A stretch of 64,000 nucleotides of DNA from Clostridia bacterium (GTDB lineage: Bacteria; Bacillota; Clostridia; Oscillospirales; Acutalibacteraceae), in assembly GCA_017465825.1 (NCBI GenBank), contig JAFTVI010000035.1, positions 124,001 through 188,000 on the forward strand. Direction: 5' to 3'. The position numbers were made by a program, and so were the translations under genes. This document shows, one piece after another, positions 1 to 7,414 of this stretch; the stretch's first letter is position 1, and each line of letters opens with the position of its first letter. The notes beneath the pieces were generated by a model. It had not been told where the DNA came from. It was given only the letters and a program-made list of their open reading frames with translations, and did no database searches.

Positions 1-704
1 GTAAAAACACTGCATTCAATCTCTGGTTTTTCGATACAGGCTCAACCCTTGTTCTTGAGGACGGAAGCCGTGACGGTTACGACTACATAAGAGAAGATCA
101 GGTTAAGTGGTACGAAGAAACCGAAACCGCACTCAAGGCGGCAAACGGCGGCAAAACCGTTCCCTCTATTGTATTCCAGCATATAATTGTTCCCGACGTT
201 TACAAGGCTATATATTCAGTAGAGCTTCCCTTTGAAACTGACGGCTATACATATGAAGGTGTTACATATCTTCCCGTGCCCTCTTTTTCAAAGTACAACG
301 GCATAATTATTGAACCCTGCAGTCCTTCATATTATAATAAGGCGGGTCAGTTTGATGCCTGGGTTGAACACGGTGATGTTATAGCGATGTTCTGCGGTCA
401 CGACCACCAGAACGATTTCCAGACCGTATATCAGGGAATCGGCATCAACAACGTTTCAACTGTTGGCGGCAGTGCTTATCACGACGATATTTCAAGAGGT
501 GTAGGTCTTGTCACTCTTGATGAGAGCGACCTTTCAACATATGAATACGAAATGATTTATATGTTTGACCTTGCTCTTGAGGAAGGCTCGCAGATTTCCG
601 AGGTTGAGGGCGGCAGAAGCAAATTCTATTACAGAGTTGTAAAATGGTTCCGTAAATTTATCAACGGTGTACATTGGGTTATTACCTTGGGTAAGGCTAC
701 TTAA
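1..704 (+). CDS. Calcineurin-like metallophosphoesterase, 5' end outside window
   Basis: The reading frame is open from base 3, so the gene begins upstream of the window. What is visible is the C-terminal half of a calcineurin-like phosphoesterase: an FQHIIVP segment and a CGHDH motif that would supply metal-binding histidines. The N-terminal metal motifs (GDN, GNHD) lie off the edge. It is a close paralog of the next gene, aligning over its whole visible length. Secretion is inferred from that paralog's signal peptide. The C-terminus is a hydrophobic/aromatic amphipathic stretch ending near FINGVHW, compare the LFNG tail of the neighbour. The substrate is unknown. A strong terminator follows. 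Confidence 0.85.
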   Translation, partial: KNTAFNLWFFDTGSTLVLEDGSRDGYDYIREDQVKWYEETETALKAANGGKTVPSIVFQHIIVPDVYKAIYSVELPFETDGYTYEGVTYLPVPSFSKYNGIIIEPCSPSYYNKAGQFDAWVEHGDVIAMFCGHDHQNDFQTVYQGIGINNVSTVGGSAYHDDISRGVGLVTLDESDLSTYEYEMIYMFDLALEEGSQISEVEGGRSKFYYRVVKWFRKFINGVHWVITLGKAT

Positions 705-716
705 ATAAAATATTTG

Positions 717-747
717 CAGACCGCATAAAAATGCGGTCTGTTTTTTT
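717..747 (+). terminator. Rho-independent terminator
   Basis: Perfect 10-bp stem (CAGACCGCAT/ATGCGGTCTG) with an AAAA loop and seven T's, directly behind the truncated phosphoesterase gene. Confidence 0.9.
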
Positions 748-757
748 CATTTTTGTA

Positions 758-786
758 TTGCATTTTTTATTCTGAATTGTTAAAAT
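758..786 (+). promoter_or_regulatory. Sigma-A-type promoter of the second phosphoesterase gene
   Basis: TTGCAT, 17-nt spacer, TAAAAT. It lies between the terminator and the ATG at 822, so the two paralogs are probably transcribed separately. Confidence 0.6.
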
Positions 787-821
787 ATAGTATATCAATT
801 TACGAAAGGTGTGTTTCAGCA

Positions 822-1997
822 ATGAAAACAGCAAAAAAGATTTTGTGCGTTCTTCTTGTATGCATAATGACAGCATTCGGCTCCGTTATGGCTTTTGCAG
901 ATGATGCAGCACTTAAGTTTGATGAAAACGGTCAGTTTGAAATTATGATTTTCGCTGACTCTCAGGATGATGAGGCTCTTGAAGCAACAACAACTCAGCT
1001 TATGAAAGAAGCTCTTGCAAAGTATGAGCCTGATCTGGTTGTTTATCTCGGTGATAATACTGTTGCTGACGGTTATGACAATCAGTATACTGCGATTCAG
1101 GCAATTCTTGCACCTGTTGTTGAAGCAGATGTTCCTTTTGCTCTTGTTTTTGGTAATCATGATCAGGAACAGGGCGTTGATAAGGAAGTCCTCCTTGCTA
1201 TGTATCAGCAGATCGGCGGCGGTCTTTGCCTTACATACGACACTCCCGACCTTTACGGCTGCGGTAACTCATTCCTTCCCATCGTTTCATCCGACGGCAC
1301 AGGTATTGCATTCAATCTCTGGTTCTTTGATTCCGGTTCATCTCTCCGTGATGAAGAAACAGGCGAATGGCTCGGTTATGATTATGTTAGAGAAGACCAG
1401 ATCGAGTGGTACGAAACAACAGCGGCAGGTCTTGCACTTGCTAACGGTGGCGAGAATGTTCCCTCAATCGTATTCCAGCACATCATTGTTCCCGAAGTTT
1501 ACGAGGCTATGTATCCCTCTCTTCCCTTTGGTATCAAGGACTTCACATACAAGGATGTAGCTTATCTTCCCGTTCCCTCATTCTCTGCTCACTCAGGCTT
1601 TGTCTTTGAGCCTCCCTGTCCTTCTTACTTCTCCGCAGGTCAGTTTGACTCATGGGTAGAAACAGGTGACGTTATTGCATCCTTCTACGGTCACGACCAC
1701 ACAAACTCATTCACAACCACATACAAGGGTATTGACATCACAACTGTTCCCACAGTTGGCTGCAACTCTTATTCAAACGATATTACAAGAGGTGTAGGTC
1801 TTATCACTCTTGACGAGAGCGACCTTTCAACATACTCATATGAAGTAGTAAGAATGTGTGATTTAGCTCTTGAAGAAGGCTCCTTGCTTTCATCTGTTGA
1901 CGGCGGCAGCAGTACATTCTACTGTATGTTTATGAACCTTGTTACAAAGATGCTTGATGCTATCCACAATCTTTTCAACGGTGGAATTTCTTTCTGA
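822..1997 (+). CDS. Secreted calcineurin-like metallophosphoesterase
   Basis: 391-residue exported phosphoesterase. Residues 1-27 form a signal peptide (Lys-rich start, hydrophobic core, cleavage probably after AFA). Metal-site motifs in order are ADSQD, LGDN, GNHD, FQHIIVP and YGHDH, the usual calcineurin-like set, except that the first motif has Gln where many members have DxH. The ATG at 822 is chosen because AAAGGTG sits upstream and the signal peptide begins there; an in-frame upstream start at 753 would overlap the promoter. It is a tandem paralog of the preceding gene with an almost identical C-terminal third. The last 20 residues form an amphipathic segment ending LFNGG. The substrate is unknown; phosphate or nucleotide scavenging outside the cell is a guess. 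Confidence 0.85.
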   Translation: MKTAKKILCVLLVCIMTAFGSVMAFADDAALKFDENGQFEIMIFADSQDDEALEATTTQLMKEALAKYEPDLVVYLGDNTVADGYDNQYTAIQAILAPVVEADVPFALVFGNHDQEQGVDKEVLLAMYQQIGGGLCLTYDTPDLYGCGNSFLPIVSSDGTGIAFNLWFFDSGSSLRDEETGEWLGYDYVREDQIEWYETTAAGLALANGGENVPSIVFQHIIVPEVYEAMYPSLPFGIKDFTYKDVAYLPVPSFSAHSGFVFEPPCPSYFSAGQFDSWVETGDVIASFYGHDHTNSFTTTYKGIDITTVPTVGCNSYSNDITRGVGLITLDESDLSTYSYEVVRMCDLALEEGSLLSSVDGGSSTFYCMFMNLVTKMLDAIHNLFNGGISF

Positions 1998-2020
1998 TTA
2001 ATTTTACTTGAATAATCAAA

Positions 2021-2055
2021 CGGACCGTGTTATAATCAATACGGTCTGTTTTTTT
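2021..2055 (+). terminator. Rho-independent terminator
   Basis: CGGACCGT paired with ACGGTCTG around a 12-nt loop, followed by seven T's, just after the phosphoesterase stop. Confidence 0.75.
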
Positions 2056-2082
2056 GTTTTATTTTTTGAAGGGGCTGATAAT

Positions 2083-3891
2083 GTGAAACGTAACATCATA
2101 ACAACTGCTGTTGCGGTGTGTCTGGTGCTTTTGCTTGCATTTTCACCGTCCGTTCCCGTTGCTGAAACAGTCAGCACAGGCGGCACATTATTGGCAGGGG
2201 ATAATATCTCAATAAAAACTGAAAATTTGGATGCTTTATCTTTGGGTACGGCTGAGCAATCTACATCTGATTATCAGGTTGATACTCAGGGTGTGCCCGG
2301 CGGTTCAACTGCCGTAACTCCCGACGAGGTGCTCCCCGACAGTGAAGCAGAGGATGTTGAACAATCTCAGACAAGCACAGAAAGTGCAGGTACGACGGTT
2401 GTTCCCGTTAAAATCAACAACATCATAAGGGACAGCCTTGCAAATATAATTTCAACCAATATTTATACGTTTTCCGTATCTCAGCGCGGTGTTATGATTT
2501 TTGCATTCAACCACACGGACGTGCAGACTGCAAGCGAGTGCCTCTGGTACATAACTCTTTACGAGGAATATTCTCCCGATGGTATGGGCAAAACCTACGC
2601 ATACAGGGAGCTTGAGCGGATTTCATACACTTCTGTTGGTACAAGCTGTCAGTCGGGTGCAATAGGCGTTTCCGCAGGTAATTACAGAATCAAGGTGGAG
2701 TGTATTTCCGGCTATACTGCGGAAAAATTTGACCTTGCAATCGGTTTTGCAAAGGCGGCGGATTACGAAATTGAACCCAATAATTCACAGACTCGTTACA
2801 GCGAGCTTTCGCTTGATAAAACCGTCAACGGCTCGGCATCCCTGCTTTCAGAGGACACTGACGAGGATTGGTATATGTTCGAGGTGACGCAGGAAGGCTA
2901 TGTTGTGCTCTATTTTGAGCACGAGGCTGATACGGAAGAATCCGATTACACCGTTGCGTGGCGAATCCGTCTTACGGATATGCAGGGCAATGAGTATTTC
3001 TATACTACGTCGGGTATGGGTGCGGCGTCCGTAAACAGCGGCGTTATGGGACTTGAACCTGGATATTATTTTGTGACAGTCTATTCCCACGTTCATACGG
3101 CTGTATCCTATGCGCTGAATGTTTCCTTTACAAAGGATTCCTCAATAGAAAAAGAGCTTAACGATTCGGTTGAAATTGCAACGCCCGTTGCAGTAAATAC
3201 GGAAATAGTAGGTTCGCTTACAGAGCGTAATGATGCATCCGACCGCGATTATTATTCGTTCACAATGGAAAATGACGGATTTATTGTCATAGATTTTGTT
3301 CACGAGGCTCTTTCGGAGCAAAAGGACGGCTGGCATATCTCCGTTGTGTCCGAAAACGGCGATGTTGCGTATGATGCTGTTTCCGATTGGTCGCAGAATG
3401 TGCTCCAGTCACCGAATATAGGTATTTCAGCAGGTAAATATTTTATTGTTATTGATTCGGATAATATCTACCACAGCAACATTGTTTACAGACTGTTGCT
3501 GATGACAGAGAGTGACAGCAGTTGGGAGTCCGAGCCTAACAATACAATTGAAAAAGCCGATATTATCACTCTCGGCAAACCTGTAAACGGCTCAATGATT
3601 GAGTACGGCACAGACTTTGACGAGGACTACTACAAGGTTGAGCTTGACGCGGCAGGAACGCTCCAGATTGATTTTGCTCATACTGCAAGCGTTGCCGAGG
3701 CTAAGGAAGGCTGGATAATTTCAGTTCTTGATTCAAACGGCAATGTGCTCTCCTCGCAGTCTGCAGACTGGAACAGCGGAACGGTGACGTTCACAGCTGA
3801 AATCAGCGAATCGGGCGCATACTATATCCTTGTAGAATCCGGACTGTATTTCAATGCTGACCGCTACAGCATAACCGCAAATTTCGGATAA
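2083..3891 (+). CDS. Secreted protein with repeated PPC-like beta-domains
   Basis: 602 residues with a GTG start at 2083, preceded by GAAGGGG at good spacing; the ATG at 2081 is out of frame and stops at once. The signal peptide covers roughly residues 1-28 and is followed by a Ser/Thr/Gln-rich spacer. The rest holds about four domains of roughly 110-120 residues. Three open with an acidic E(P)NN/ELN-like segment and continue with DEDWY or DYY and a DF-HE/HT strand, typical of bacterial pre-peptidase C-terminal (PPC) domains; the first copy is degenerate. No catalytic domain is visible. PPC domains usually accompany secreted enzymes, so here they may act alone as a surface or binding protein. 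Function unknown. Confidence 0.7.
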   Translation: MKRNIITTAVAVCLVLLLAFSPSVPVAETVSTGGTLLAGDNISIKTENLDALSLGTAEQSTSDYQVDTQGVPGGSTAVTPDEVLPDSEAEDVEQSQTSTESAGTTVVPVKINNIIRDSLANIISTNIYTFSVSQRGVMIFAFNHTDVQTASECLWYITLYEEYSPDGMGKTYAYRELERISYTSVGTSCQSGAIGVSAGNYRIKVECISGYTAEKFDLAIGFAKAADYEIEPNNSQTRYSELSLDKTVNGSASLLSEDTDEDWYMFEVTQEGYVVLYFEHEADTEESDYTVAWRIRLTDMQGNEYFYTTSGMGAASVNSGVMGLEPGYYFVTVYSHVHTAVSYALNVSFTKDSSIEKELNDSVEIATPVAVNTEIVGSLTERNDASDRDYYSFTMENDGFIVIDFVHEALSEQKDGWHISVVSENGDVAYDAVSDWSQNVLQSPNIGISAGKYFIVIDSDNIYHSNIVYRLLLMTESDSSWESEPNNTIEKADIITLGKPVNGSMIEYGTDFDEDYYKVELDAAGTLQIDFAHTASVAEAKEGWIISVLDSNGNVLSSQSADWNSGTVTFTAEISESGAYYILVESGLYFNADRYSITANFG

Positions 3892-3900
3892 TAAATTTGC

Positions 3901-3934
3901 AAGGCATCTTCGGTTTCGGAGGTGCCTTTGTTTA
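3901..3934 (+). terminator. Probable terminator
   Basis: AAGGCATCT/AGGTGCCTT stem with G-U pairs and a TTTGTTT tail, immediately behind the PPC-repeat gene. The T tract is weak. Confidence 0.5.
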
Positions 3935-3949
3935 AAAAGGAGCAGAAAA

Positions 3950-5341
3950 ATGAATCAAACAGAATATTGGAATACTGTTGCAGATGAAAAGAATTTCACT
4001 ACGGTTTTAGATGTGGAAATGTTTTTTAAATATGTTCCTAAAAATGCAAAAATTCTCGATGTCGGATGCGGTTACGGAAGAATACTTAGCGAATTGTATC
4101 AGGCGGGATACACCAATTTGATAGGAATAGATTCTGCTGAAAAAATGATACAACGTGGGCAGAAGGAGTACCCACATTTGGACTTAAGAGTAAATCCTGA
4201 CGGAAAAATAGATTTTGCGGATAATAGTTTTGATGTGGTTGTTTTGTTCGGAGTATTGACTTGCGTTCCTGATGACGCTTCACAAAAAACACTTATCGAA
4301 AATATCAGAAATGTTTTAAAGGCAGACGGCATACTCTATGTTTGTGATTTTCTTTTAAATTCAGGGTTGAAACGCAGACTTTTTTACAAAAAACAGCAAA
4401 AAGAATTTGGAATCTATGGTACATTCAAAACATACGATGGTGCTATTGTAAGACATCACGATGTGAAATATGTGTTTGAATTACTCTCAGATTTTAAACA
4501 GTTAGAATACAAAGAATATGTTTTTGCAACGATGAACGGACGTAAATCAAACGGTTTCGGATTTATAGGAAAATGCAAATCAAGTACGGGAGACAGCAAT
4601 GTGAATAATCAAAACATTTTTGACAATGACACTTTTTTCAACGGCTATAAAGATATGCGTGACAATGATATTAATTATAATGACTTACTTGAACAGCCTG
4701 CTATGTCAAAACTTTTACCTGATTTGAAAGGAAAGTCCGTGCTTGATTTGGGTTGCGGTTACGGTCATAACTGTATTGATTTTGTAAACAGAGGTGCTGC
4801 AAGAGTTGTAGGTATTGATATTTCCGAAAAGATGCTCGCCGTTGCAAAAGCTGAATCCGCACACGAAAAGATTGAATATCTTAATATGAGTATGACAGAT
4901 ATTTCAAGCCTTGATGAAAGATTTGACCTGATATACAGTTCGTTGGCTTTCCATTATGTTAAGGATTTTGATTCTTTTGCCAAAGATATGTATTCAATTC
5001 TCAATGTGGGCGGTCATTTACTGTTTTCACAGGAACATCCCATTATAACTGCAACAGTTGACGGTAACGGTCATTTCAATAAAGACAAAAAAGGTAACAG
5101 GATTTCATACACTTTTTCAGACTACAATAACCCCGGTGAGCGTAAAATTCATTGGTATGTTGACGGTGTTGTAAAATATCACCGCACAGTAAGCGGAGTT
5201 ATCAACGCTCTGGCAAAAGCAGGATTTATTATTGACGAGATTTGCGAGCCTGTTCCCGAGGATTGGGCGATTGAAAAACTTCCCACAATTGTTAAAGAGT
5301 ACATAAAACCGAATTTTCTTATTGTAAAATCAAAAAAGTAA
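3950..5341 (+). CDS. Tandem class I SAM-dependent methyltransferase (two domains)
   Basis: 463 residues with an AAAAAGGAG site before the ATG. Two complete Rossmann methyltransferase domains sit in one chain. The first (about residues 1-205) has SAM motif I ILDVGCGYGR and IGIDSAEKM; the second (about 225-463) has VLDLGCGYGH, VGIDISEKM and an FSQEHP segment. Each resembles a free-standing bacterial methyltransferase of unknown substrate. At the junction, near base 4602, a GGGAG-like sequence precedes an in-frame GTG, as though a separate gene start had been absorbed. The sequence is AT-rich compared with neighbours. It stands first in a run with a GNAT protein and a Nudix hydrolase, suggesting an accessory modification cluster. 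Substrate unknown. Confidence 0.8.
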   Translation: MNQTEYWNTVADEKNFTTVLDVEMFFKYVPKNAKILDVGCGYGRILSELYQAGYTNLIGIDSAEKMIQRGQKEYPHLDLRVNPDGKIDFADNSFDVVVLFGVLTCVPDDASQKTLIENIRNVLKADGILYVCDFLLNSGLKRRLFYKKQQKEFGIYGTFKTYDGAIVRHHDVKYVFELLSDFKQLEYKEYVFATMNGRKSNGFGFIGKCKSSTGDSNVNNQNIFDNDTFFNGYKDMRDNDINYNDLLEQPAMSKLLPDLKGKSVLDLGCGYGHNCIDFVNRGAARVVGIDISEKMLAVAKAESAHEKIEYLNMSMTDISSLDERFDLIYSSLAFHYVKDFDSFAKDMYSILNVGGHLLFSQEHPIITATVDGNGHFNKDKKGNRISYTFSDYNNPGERKIHWYVDGVVKYHRTVSGVINALAKAGFIIDEICEPVPEDWAIEKLPTIVKEYIKPNFLIVKSKK

Positions 5342-5365
5342 ACAACATCTAAAGGACTAAAAACT

Positions 5366-6316
5366 ATGAGAAATCCCGAAGAAATCATATTTATGATTGA
5401 TGATATATCAAAGCTTTCGGATATAAAACAAACTCACGAAATCAGGCGTGTCGGCACAGACGGACTTAAAGTTTATAATGAGCATTTAAAGCTGTGTTGC
5501 CCAAAGCATAAAAGAATCTTTTTTAAGGGTGTATCTCAGGAGAGCTGGGAAAACTGGAATAACGAAGGCATAGAATTTTATCTTTTGTTTGTTGACGGAA
5601 AACCTGTTGCCCGTTGCAGTATTGAACCTTACAGCGAGGACAAATGGGAGGCGGCAGACGTAAAAACAGTTCCGCAATACCGCAATGCCGGATTGTCCAA
5701 AGAAATAGTGGCTTTTGTCACGCGGAAAATTCTGGAGCGTGGAAAAATTGCAACCTGTTCCACTTTGCCCCGCAATACTGCAATGCTGAAGGTGATTGAT
5801 GCGGTTGGCTATAAAAATGATGTAAAATCTGCCGTGTCTGTTCAGTTCAGGGATATGACGGCGAACGAATTCAATATGTTTGCTCAATGGTCTGTGAAAT
5901 TCCACGCCGATGCGCTGATATCAGCCGGTGAAAAGAATAAAAATAGGGCTTTTGTGCAAGCCAAAACGGAGTTTGAAGAGGTATTTTCGGACGGCATAAA
6001 TACAAAAGAAAGTTATTTTTATGTAATTCATAATGAAAAATCCGAAAATGTGGGCATTGTTACATATCAGACCTCACCTTATGATTCATCCGCCGCTTTT
6101 ATAACGGAATTTGTAATCAAGGACAGTTTTCGGGGCAAAGGTTACGGCAAAGGAACACTTGTCAGATTGTTTGAAGAAGTGGAAAACAAAGGTTATTCTA
6201 AAATTGTGCTTAATGTATTCAAGCATAATGAAACAGCTTACGGCTTGTATGCAAGATGCGGATTCAAAGTTGTTGAGGATTATAAGGACAGTTGTATTTT
6301 AGAAAAGATTTTATAA
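5366..6316 (+). CDS. Double-GNAT-domain N-acetyltransferase
   Basis: 316 residues. The C-terminal half is a clear GNAT acetyltransferase with the acetyl-CoA loop motif RGKGYGKG and the later NETAYGLYARCGF segment. The N-terminal half looks like a second, more diverged GNAT fold (VDGKPVARC, PQYRNAGLSKEIV, NTAMLKVIDAVGY), probably structural or regulatory. The start has AAAGGAC upstream. It lies 24 bp after the methyltransferase and 16 bp before the Nudix gene, so the three are probably co-transcribed. The acceptor substrate cannot be told from sequence; such proteins often acetylate small molecules or protein N-termini. Confidence 0.8.
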   Translation: MRNPEEIIFMIDDISKLSDIKQTHEIRRVGTDGLKVYNEHLKLCCPKHKRIFFKGVSQESWENWNNEGIEFYLLFVDGKPVARCSIEPYSEDKWEAADVKTVPQYRNAGLSKEIVAFVTRKILERGKIATCSTLPRNTAMLKVIDAVGYKNDVKSAVSVQFRDMTANEFNMFAQWSVKFHADALISAGEKNKNRAFVQAKTEFEEVFSDGINTKESYFYVIHNEKSENVGIVTYQTSPYDSSAAFITEFVIKDSFRGKGYGKGTLVRLFEEVENKGYSKIVLNVFKHNETAYGLYARCGFKVVEDYKDSCILEKIL

Positions 6317-6332
6317 TTAAGGAGAAATCGAA

Positions 6333-6827
6333 ATGGAAAACAAAAATTGCGAAACCATAGAGCAGATCAGTAAGACATACACTGCGCCGTACAGGGAAGC
6401 GCGCACGTCCTGCAGGGCGATAATCGTTGCCGACGGTAAAATTCTGCTGTCGCACGAATCAAAAACCGGATTCTATATGTCACCCGGCGGCAGTCTTGAA
6501 GAGGGTGAAACCTTTGAAGAATGTGTTGTCCGCGAGGTTATGGAGGAAACAGGCTTTGCGGTAAGCCCCGTAAAACACTTTGTGACAGTCAATGAATACT
6601 GTTATGACATCTTATATATAAGTCAGTATTTTATCTGTGAAATCGTGGGGGAGGGTGAGCGAGCCCTGACCGAAACGGAAGTTTATAAGGGAATGGTTCC
6701 TAAGTGGGTCGGACTCAATGATGCTGTTGATATCTTCGGCACATACAAAAAACATACACCCGATAAGGAAAGTCTATATTTAAGAGAGCTTACGGTAATT
6801 AACAGATATATGCAATCAGAAAAATAA
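6333..6827 (+). CDS. Nudix hydrolase
   Basis: 164 residues. The Nudix box is intact: a GGSLEEGE start, then a REVMEETGF end, matching GX5EX7REUXEEXGU with the metal-binding glutamates present. Family members hydrolyse nucleoside diphosphates linked to another moiety, such as NDP-sugars, oxidised dNTPs or dinucleotides. The substrate here is not identifiable. A Shine-Dalgarno AAGGAG precedes the ATG, 16 bp after the GNAT gene. It is the last gene before the repeat element at 6850. Confidence 0.85.
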   Translation: MENKNCETIEQISKTYTAPYREARTSCRAIIVADGKILLSHESKTGFYMSPGGSLEEGETFEECVVREVMEETGFAVSPVKHFVTVNEYCYDILYISQYFICEIVGEGERALTETEVYKGMVPKWVGLNDAVDIFGTYKKHTPDKESLYLRELTVINRYMQSEK

Positions 6828-6849
6828 AATACTATCAAGAGCAGAATAA

Positions 6850-7226
6850 GTGTTGTTCTTAACGGAGAATTTGAAAATCCTTCAACTTCCGTCGAGAACC
6901 AGCATCGCATTTGTGAGTACAAATGCAGTTGGGCAGTAGCCAAAACCCACTAACAAACAGAAAAGAGCAAGAGTAAAAGGAAAGAATCCTTCTATTCTTG
7001 CTCTTATTTTTTTCTTCTGTCGATATGTCAACTCTGTTGACTCGATATGCTTTCGCTACGCTCAGGCTCGATATATTGGCGCTTTGCGCCAATTCGATAT
7101 GAGATAAATCCCTCGTTTGCGAAGCAAACATATCGAGTGTGTCAGCACATATCGAACGCCGTAGGCGTATATCGAAAATCCCGCAAGGGATTTATCTCGA
7201 TGCGTGTTCTCCGTTAAGGATAACAC
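6850..7226 (+). repeat. Nested-palindrome element with CGATAT-spaced hairpins and 20-bp terminal inverted repeats
   Basis: The ends are 20-bp inverted repeats matching at 18 positions (6850-6869 and 7207-7226, core TTAACGGAGAA). The right half (7020-7200) carries four TCGATAT boxes (7020, 7042, 7068, 7094), then ATATCGA boxes (7130, 7149, 7169) and a variant at 7194. The boxes can pair in nested order. Between them sit small perfect hairpins, for example ATTGGCGC-TTT-GCGCCAAT, ACGCC-GTA-GGCGT and AAATCCC-GCAA-GGGATTT, so the whole folds as a branched tree. The left half (6870-7013) holds a separate 8-bp hairpin at 6907-6926 and a strong terminator. No coding sequence is credible inside. Confidence 0.75.
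6963..7013 (+). terminator. Strong rho-independent terminator inside the repeat element
   Basis: 13-bp stem (AAGAGCAAGAGTA/TATTCTTGCTCTT) with a partly paired loop, followed by A and seven T's. It may end the methyltransferase-GNAT-Nudix transcript or a small RNA. Confidence 0.8.
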
Positions 7227-7333
7227 GCTAATGATTCTCTGTTCTTTTTTTATTAAAATACCATTGTGGGGATTTTGCACAGATGTTTTATCAAAAAAAT
7301 GTCAAAATTTTCACAATAAATGTTACTTTTTCC

Positions 7334-7361
7334 TTGCATTTTATTTTTATTCGGGTATAAT
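7334..7361 (+). promoter_or_regulatory. Promoter of the decarboxylase operon
   Basis: TTGCAT, 16-nt spacer, TATAAT. A second TATAAT lies at 7363-7368. The first gene starts at 7415. Confidence 0.55.
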
Positions 7362-7414
7362 GTATAATGGGTTGAATTTGAAATAGTTTTTTAATCCAAA
7401 CAGGAGGTAAATAT

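Noticed and set aside
4580-4620. Possible frameshift or sequencing error joining two methyltransferase genes
   Set aside because: The frame is continuous with no stop or frame change, so a true fusion is the simpler reading, though an internal start remains possible.
6870-6960. Riboswitch or known small RNA in the first element
   Set aside because: No match to the conserved cores of the classes I can recall, including c-di-GMP, THF, ZTP, T-box, SRP and tmRNA.
7020-7200. Repeated CGATAT boxes at short intervals suggested a CRISPR array
   Set aside because: The boxes are only seven bases, the intervals are hairpins of 12-30 nt rather than unique spacers, the box orientation flips in the middle, and no cas gene is near.
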